Shown one piece after another: positions 7,055-10,944 of a stretch of 10,944 nt of DNA. A model generated the notes under the pieces. The model was not told the origin of the DNA and ran no database searches. It saw nothing but the letters and a program-made list of their open reading frames with translations. The stretch lies in NCBI GenBank assembly GCA_017998755.1, contig JAGOCL010000045.1:1-10944 (forward strand). Direction: 5' to 3'. The position numbers and the translations under genes were made by a program. The stretch comes from Spirochaetota bacterium. GTDB taxonomy: Bacteria; Spirochaetota; GWE2-31-10; MWDO01. Each line of letters starts with the position of its first letter. Position 1 is the first letter of the stretch.

Positions 7055-7647
7055 GAATTTTAACAATATTTTTAATATCAATTTTAGTCTTTTTTTCAAG
7101 CTCTTGCCAAAATGATAAAATAAAGAAATTTAAAAACGCTAAATACAGGTATAAATTTCTTTATTCAAGCGAATTGGTAAATATAAAAGATAAGAATCTA
7201 TCCGACGGGAACTCTGAATTTATAAGATCAGTCGAGAATTCCGGAACTATAATACCGTCGGAATCTGTCGACGCCGCTCTATTCAACAGAAACTCGTATC
7301 CTCCGGTTTACGACGTTATATCGGTATCAACCGTTACAAAATATATAAATATTAATAACATAGAGAAAGGGAAAACTGAACTTGAATATATGTTTTCCGA
7401 TCAATTAGAGATGAATTATACGGGAGTCAGGCTTTTAAGATCTGAATATCAAAATTTCAAAATCGGTAAAACGTACCGTCTTGATTATAGGTTTTTTCAT
7501 AATAATACGGAATGTTTCTCCAGCATAATCATATTAACAAATAATCCGTTGTTTTCAAATATCATAACCGCGATATCGACGATGGATAGAGAATACTCCG
7601 TAATTGAAGAGAGAGATAGGATAATTAACAGTTTTAAAAAATATTAA
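7051..7647 (+). CDS. Hypothetical lipoprotein coupled to the sigma factor
   Basis: The 198-residue product begins with a short signal peptide (MR, then a hydrophobic run ILTIFLISILVFF) and the relaxed lipobox SSSC, with Cys19 as the likely lipidated residue. It should be exported and anchored to a membrane. The mature part begins with lysine-rich QNDKIKKFKN and then YRYKFLYSSEL, a form seen at the start of PsbP-like/DUF1795-type domains. This resemblance is weak and I do not assign a function. The ATG overlaps the sigma factor stop (ATGA, 7051-7054) and has only a poor GGA 12 nt upstream, so translation probably depends on ribosomes finishing the sigma gene. Its stop overlaps the stop of the opposing folX-like gene by 4 nt. 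Coupling suggests a link with the sigma regulon, but this is inference. Confidence 0.75.
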   Translation: MRILTIFLISILVFFSSSCQNDKIKKFKNAKYRYKFLYSSELVNIKDKNLSDGNSEFIRSVENSGTIIPSESVDAALFNRNSYPPVYDVISVSTVTKYININNIEKGKTELEYMFSDQLEMNYTGVRLLRSEYQNFKIGKTYRLDYRFFHNNTECFSSIIILTNNPLFSNIITAISTMDREYSVIEERDRIINSFKKY

Positions 7648-7994
7648 CCTTTACTCTTTTGATATGTTACCGAGACTCTATCGACGTTTTTCAAAATCTT
7701 GCCTTTTGCCGCCTTAACCTTAACCGACCGTACCGAACTATTTTTAAGAATAATTTCACCAATAAAAACAGCCAAAGACTCTAATAAATAAAATTTGGTT
7801 TCAAGAACTTTCGCCTCAATATTCTCAACTAACAACTTATAATTTAGCGCGTTTTCAATATCGTCGGTCGACGCCGCTAAGTCTCCGTCGTAATCAATTT
7901 GTATATCCAGATAAATTGTTTGCTTTTTTTTTCTCTCTATAGGAAATATCCCGACGATAATTTTTAATTTCATCCCGCTAATATCTATTAACAC
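7644..7994 (-). CDS. folB/folX: Dihydroneopterin aldolase/epimerase family protein (FolB/FolX-type)
   Basis: Members act on dihydroneopterin (FolB, aldol cleavage in folate synthesis) or its triphosphate (FolX, 2'-epimerisation to the monapterin form). The 116-residue length is normal for this single-domain, ring-forming fold. Visible are VGIFPIER (14-21) with Glu20/Arg21, Gln25, the TDD motif (Asp44/45), NY (Tyr52) and LLE with Glu72; Lys97 falls at the place of the catalytic lysine. From memory, stretches such as STDDIENALNYK and LKNVDRVSVT resemble E. coli FolX closely, and the KPxA motif usual in FolB is not seen, so I lean to FolX; FolB is not excluded. The start is a GTG at 7994 with GGAGG (8004-8000) 5 nt upstream. 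It overlaps the end of the pteridine-reductase-like gene by 17 nt, so the two are cotranscribed and probably translationally coupled. Confidence 0.85.
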   Translation of the reverse strand: MLIDISGMKLKIIVGIFPIERKKKQTIYLDIQIDYDGDLAASTDDIENALNYKLLVENIEAKVLETKFYLLESLAVFIGEIILKNSSVRSVKVKAAKGKILKNVDRVSVTYQKSKG

Positions 7995-8715
7995 TTTCCC
8001 CTCCGTTTAAATGAAGCCCTCCGTCTAAATATATGATCTGTCCCGTAAGCGCTTCGTTGGCCGCTATAAAATGAATTGTATCAAACAGGTATTTTAAGTC
8101 AATTTTATCTTTTAATAAAATTTTATCCTTAATAGTTTCATATCGAATTTTATCGGGATTATCGGTTTTTAACATCAACCCAAGCGCTATGCCGTTTGTT
8201 CTGATCTTAGGCGCGAATTCTTTTGCCGAAAACATCGTTAAATCGGCTAAACTTTTTTTTGCTAACGAATAAGCAAAATAATTAGTATCTATATTAAGAA
8301 TCTTACTATCAAGAATATTAATTATATTACCATCTTCCAATACCGGAGATAAATACTTAATTAGCGTATAGGGCGCTTTTATATTAACGCCGAAAGTAGC
8401 GTCGAACAATTCCGGCGTAGTATCAATAATGTTTTTTCTCTCAAAAATAGCGGCGTTATTAATAAGCAAATCTATTTTTTTAAATTTAGTTTTTATTGAA
8501 CCGATAAAATTTAAGATAGCTTCAGTTTTTGTAAAATCCGCCTGAAAGACGTAACTCTTAACTCCAAAAGAACTAATTGCGTCCTGAATATCTCGACTCT
8601 CGTCGATGGAGCTGAAACAATGCATTATTACGTCGTATCCGTTTTGAGCCAGATTTAACGCTATTTCTTTTCCTAACCTTTTACATGCTCCGGTAACTAA
8701 TGCCGTTTTTTTCAT
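7978..8715 (-). CDS. folM: Short-chain dehydrogenase of the pteridine reductase (PTR1/FolM) type
   Basis: Pteridine reductases use NADPH to reduce dihydropterins or dihydrofolate. The 245-residue SDR has the cofactor motif TGACKRLG (8-15). It fits the TGxxxRxG pattern that marks pteridine reductases and differs from the TGxxxGxG of ordinary SDRs. It also has NNAA (86-89) and a catalytic set Asp136, Tyr149, Lys153. The Asp in place of the usual Ser, 13 residues before the Tyr, matches the Asp181-Tyr194-Lys198 set of Leishmania PTR1 exactly. The C-terminus has the usual YLDGG. Together with the FolX-like partner downstream this suggests dihydromonapterin reductase (FolM); a substitute dihydrofolate reductase is the main alternative. 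The ATG at 8715 has only a weak GGA about 10 nt upstream. The gene has its own promoter and is divergent from the HD-GYP gene. Confidence 0.85.
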   Translation of the reverse strand: MKKTALVTGACKRLGKEIALNLAQNGYDVIMHCFSSIDESRDIQDAISSFGVKSYVFQADFTKTEAILNFIGSIKTKFKKIDLLINNAAIFERKNIIDTTPELFDATFGVNIKAPYTLIKYLSPVLEDGNIINILDSKILNIDTNYFAYSLAKKSLADLTMFSAKEFAPKIRTNGIALGLMLKTDNPDKIRYETIKDKILLKDKIDLKYLFDTIHFIAANEALTGQIIYLDGGLHLNGGESVNRY

Positions 8716-8745
8716 TTAAATTATTTCCGTTAAAATGTTTTTTTT

Positions 8746-8774
8746 ATTGTAATATAAAAAAAAACTTTTGACAA
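8746..8774 (-). promoter_or_regulatory. Promoter of the folM-folX-like operon
   Basis: On the minus strand TTGTCA (8774-8769) is followed after 17 nt by TACAAT (8751-8746), predicting a start near 8739, about 24 nt before the ATG at 8715. The -35 occupies almost the same bases as the -35 of the divergent HD-GYP promoter. Confidence 0.5.
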
Positions 8775-8795
8775 TCGATAATTTTATGTTATATT
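8768..8795 (+). promoter_or_regulatory. Promoter of the HD-GYP gene, extended -10
   Basis: Consensus TTGACA (8768-8773), a 16-nt spacer and TATATT (8790-8795), preceded by TGT (8787-8789), form a strong extended -10 promoter with a start near 8802 and a leader of about 45 nt. Its -35 is shared with the divergent folM-type promoter. Confidence 0.55.
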
Positions 8796-8846
8796 TTAAT
8801 TATAAAGAATTTAATTTTTAGGAAAATAAAAAAAACTATAAAAATT

Positions 8847-9782
8847 ATGAACGATTACAATTTAAACGAAGCGGATTATCTACTTAGAGAGCACGTAAAC
8901 GCTATCAAGGGTAGTATCGATCAGATATATTACGGATTACTCAACTATCTATCCGAAGACGAACAAAAAAAGTATCTTTCTTACTTAAAAAATCAGTCTG
9001 ATTCTTTGCAAGACGTCTTGTATAAAAGTATAGTAGAGCGCGCGAATAAAATCAACGAATTAAATTTACAACTACTAAAGAGCAACAAAGAACTTAGTCT
9101 GTTAAAACAGTCTTTGGAAGAAAAAGTAGACAAACGAACAAAAGAGATAAAAAAGATTCAGCACGTTACTATATTCGCGCTTGCGAGATTAGCCGAGTCA
9201 AGAGATCAGGAGACCGGAGATCATTTAGGTAGAATTAGAAAATATTGTTGGATTATCGCTCGCGAACTTTCCAACTCCAAGCAATATAAAGGTTATATAG
9301 ACAACAGGTACGTCAGTAACATTTTTCACTCCAGCCCTCTTCACGATATAGGCAAGGTAGGAATAACCGACAGTATTTTATTAAAACCCGGTAAACTTAC
9401 CGTTGAAGAATTTGACGTGATGAAATCTCATACGATCATAGGCGGCAAAACTCTCGAAGACGCTGAAAAACAGTTGCAGAAGAAAACGAAATCTTTCCTT
9501 TCTATGGGTAAGAATATAGCGTACTGCCATCATGAGAAATGGGACGGAAGCGGTTATCCCTTCGGACTAAAAGGCACCGAGATCCCGCTATCGGCGCGTA
9601 TTGTCGCTCTTGCCGACGTTTACGACGCGCTTACTTCAAAAAGAATTTATAAAGAATCGATGAGCCATCAGGTCGCCAAAGACATAATATATCAGGGAAG
9701 CGAAAAGCACTTTGATCCCGTCATCATCGAAGCGTTCTATAAACTTGAGGATAAATTTCTCGAAATCTCTAAGAAATATTAA
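8847..9782 (+). CDS. HD-GYP domain cyclic-di-GMP phosphodiesterase
   Basis: HD-GYP proteins hydrolyse the second messenger cyclic-di-GMP, usually to GMP. The 311-residue protein has an N-terminal helical part (about 1-105) with a predicted coiled coil around 62-103, then the HD-GYP domain (about 106-300). Metal and signature residues are all present: Glu117 and His126 in AESRDQETGDH, HDIGK with His166-Asp167, His195, His228-His229, the GYP motif as GSGYP (234-238), and Asp257 in ADVYDAL. It should therefore be catalytically active. There is no receiver domain and no membrane segment, so it is soluble; the input may come through the coiled-coil region or a partner. The ATG at 8847 lacks a normal ribosome site, the nearest AGGA (8820-8823) being 23 nt away across an A-rich leader. 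No in-frame ATG, GTG or TTG lies closer to it. Confidence 0.93.
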   Translation: MNDYNLNEADYLLREHVNAIKGSIDQIYYGLLNYLSEDEQKKYLSYLKNQSDSLQDVLYKSIVERANKINELNLQLLKSNKELSLLKQSLEEKVDKRTKEIKKIQHVTIFALARLAESRDQETGDHLGRIRKYCWIIARELSNSKQYKGYIDNRYVSNIFHSSPLHDIGKVGITDSILLKPGKLTVEEFDVMKSHTIIGGKTLEDAEKQLQKKTKSFLSMGKNIAYCHHEKWDGSGYPFGLKGTEIPLSARIVALADVYDALTSKRIYKESMSHQVAKDIIYQGSEKHFDPVIIEAFYKLEDKFLEISKKY

Positions 9783-9797
9783 CGGCGCTTTTATAAG

Positions 9798-10944
9798 TTA
9801 TGTTTTGAATTGAGTCAATAATCCTTCAATTTTGTTCACATTCTCGCTGTTTTCTAATCCGCTTTCGGATACTATCTCTACGGATTTATATATATCGTCT
9901 ATCCCCAAGGCTATTTCCTGAGCGCTTTGATTAGTATCTTTCGACAATTCTCCGATATGATTTAAACTTTTAGATATATTATCGATCATTTTCAGCGATA
10001 TATTTGCCGACGAATCGATGTCTTTAGTTAATTCTATATGCATATTAATATTACTCAAAATATTTTCGCTATCGGAATATAACGAAGCGATATCGTTTTC
10101 CATATCAATAAAACTTTCATTAGTATCCTTAATTTCCTTTATGATACCGTCAAAATACTCTCCCGTAACTAGCGAAAGTTCTTGCGATTTATCTATAAAG
10201 TCTACTATTTCTTTTAATGATTTTGAAATCTCTTGAGAATTTTTTGTCGCATCCTCAGCTAATTTTTTTATCTCGTCGGCGACCACAGAAAATCCTTTCC
10301 CTACGTCGCCTGCGTGAGCCGCCTCGATAGCCGCGTTCATCGCTAAAAGGTCGGTTTTTTCCGCTATATTTTTAATAACTTCTAACATCTCAAATATTAC
10401 ACGCGTTGAATTTGACGTTTTTAATATTATATCAATCGTTTCATCCATTTTATTTTTCCCATTCAACGCTACATTTTTTAAATTAACAAATTTCTCCCCT
10501 TTTTCTTTTATTATTTTGAATATTTTCTCAATATATTGGAAAATCTCTTTAATCGAAACTGAAATATTACCTATTTTTTCCGATTGAACGGATATTTTCT
10601 CTCCGACGGTTTGAGAATAATTGATTAATTCCATCGAATAATCGTTTGACTTTGTTATTTCATCGTTAAGTTGTTTAGTCTTATCTCCAATAAAATGTAT
10701 ATTATCGCGCATTTCTTTTAGCGAAGCCGACGATTCTTCGGAGGAACTTGCCAAGTTTTCGCTAACGCTAAAAGCTCTTTTAGAGATTTCTTTGAAATCG
10801 GCTATTATATTTCTTAACTTTAACGAGAATTTATTAAAATTTACCGATAGAGCGCCTATCTCGTCGTTTGTCGATAAATTTATTGATTCTGTAAGGTCTC
10901 CTTCTCCAATTTTTTCTATCGATTTCATAACCAATTTAATTTTC
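9798..10944 (-). CDS. Methyl-accepting chemotaxis protein, C-terminal part
   Basis: Such receptors sense a ligand and control CheA kinase through CheW to steer swimming. The frame stays open to the right edge, so the ligand-binding domain and membrane segments lie outside the window; a TTG at 10934 is only an internal codon. What is visible, counted from 10934, is the end of a HAMP domain (about 1-45, IGEGDLTESI, then DEIGALSVNFNKF) and a long coiled-coil signalling domain. Its hairpin tip, at about 187-228, reads IAEKTDLLAMNAAIEAAHAGD and GKGFSVVADEIKKLAE, the highly conserved CheA/CheW contact. AHAGD in place of the enterobacterial ARAGE is common in spirochaete receptors. The C-terminus (GLLTQFKT) has no CheR-binding NWETF-like pentapeptide. 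It is convergent with the HD-GYP gene, only 15 nt apart and with no terminator hairpin between. Confidence 0.93.
   Translation of the reverse strand, partial: KIKLVMKSIEKIGEGDLTESINLSTNDEIGALSVNFNKFSLKLRNIIADFKEISKRAFSVSENLASSSEESSASLKEMRDNIHFIGDKTKQLNDEITKSNDYSMELINYSQTVGEKISVQSEKIGNISVSIKEIFQYIEKIFKIIKEKGEKFVNLKNVALNGKNKMDETIDIILKTSNSTRVIFEMLEVIKNIAEKTDLLAMNAAIEAAHAGDVGKGFSVVADEIKKLAEDATKNSQEISKSLKEIVDFIDKSQELSLVTGEYFDGIIKEIKDTNESFIDMENDIASLYSDSENILSNINMHIELTKDIDSSANISLKMIDNISKSLNHIGELSKDTNQSAQEIALGIDDIYKSVEIVSESGLENSENVNKIEGLLTQFKT

Noticed and set aside
9783..9797. Bidirectional terminator between the HD-GYP and receptor genes
   Set aside because: The 15-nt gap and the flanking codons contain no inverted repeat of useful length.
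1..10944. Novel defence system, mobile island or CRISPR in the window
   Set aside because: All complete genes except one lipoprotein belong to known housekeeping or signalling families, base use looks uniform, and there are no direct-repeat arrays, integrases, transposases or toxin-antitoxin signatures.

Overview
The window is an AT-rich but CpG-rich bacterial chromosomal segment, densely packed with housekeeping and signalling genes. I see no insertion sequence, phage gene, CRISPR array, tRNA or rRNA. A spirochaete (Treponema- or Brachyspira-like) is the best guess. The reasons are the wording of DnaK, DnaJ and the chemotaxis-receptor tip (AAHAGD...GKGF), a lipoprotein with a relaxed lipobox, and the receptor/HD-GYP mix. 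This assignment is inference and no marker gene proves it.

Layout: (1) 1-195, minus strand: start of an unrecognised single-pass membrane protein running off the left edge. It is divergent from the chaperones, with its own promoter. (2) 420-4423, plus strand: grpE, dnaK and dnaJ. A strong hairpin and a candidate promoter lie between dnaK and dnaJ, and there is no CIRCE element upstream. (3) 4616-5935: hom, homoserine dehydrogenase with a C-terminal ACT domain, behind two tandem promoters. (4) 6041-7647: a sigma-70 family factor lacking region 1.1, translationally coupled (ATGA) to a small lipoprotein of unknown role. (5) 8715-7644, minus strand: a two-gene pterin operon, an SDR of the pteridine reductase/FolM type followed by a FolB/FolX-type protein. 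(6) 8847-9782, plus strand: an HD-GYP cyclic-di-GMP phosphodiesterase, divergent from the pterin operon; the two promoters appear to share one -35 element. (7) 9798-10944, minus strand: the C-terminal part of a methyl-accepting chemotaxis protein, running off the right edge.

How the genes fit together: GrpE, DnaK and DnaJ form the Hsp70 cycle. The sigma factor could control a stationary-phase, stress or motility regulon, possibly with the lipoprotein. The FolX/FolM-like pair suggests reduced pterin (tetrahydromonapterin-type) or alternative folate reduction. HD-GYP and the receptor are signalling genes typical of a motile bacterium. I found no convincing previously undescribed multi-gene system. 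The best leads are the pterin pair, the shared-element divergent promoter, the inverted repeats at promoters, and the dnaK-dnaJ hairpin.
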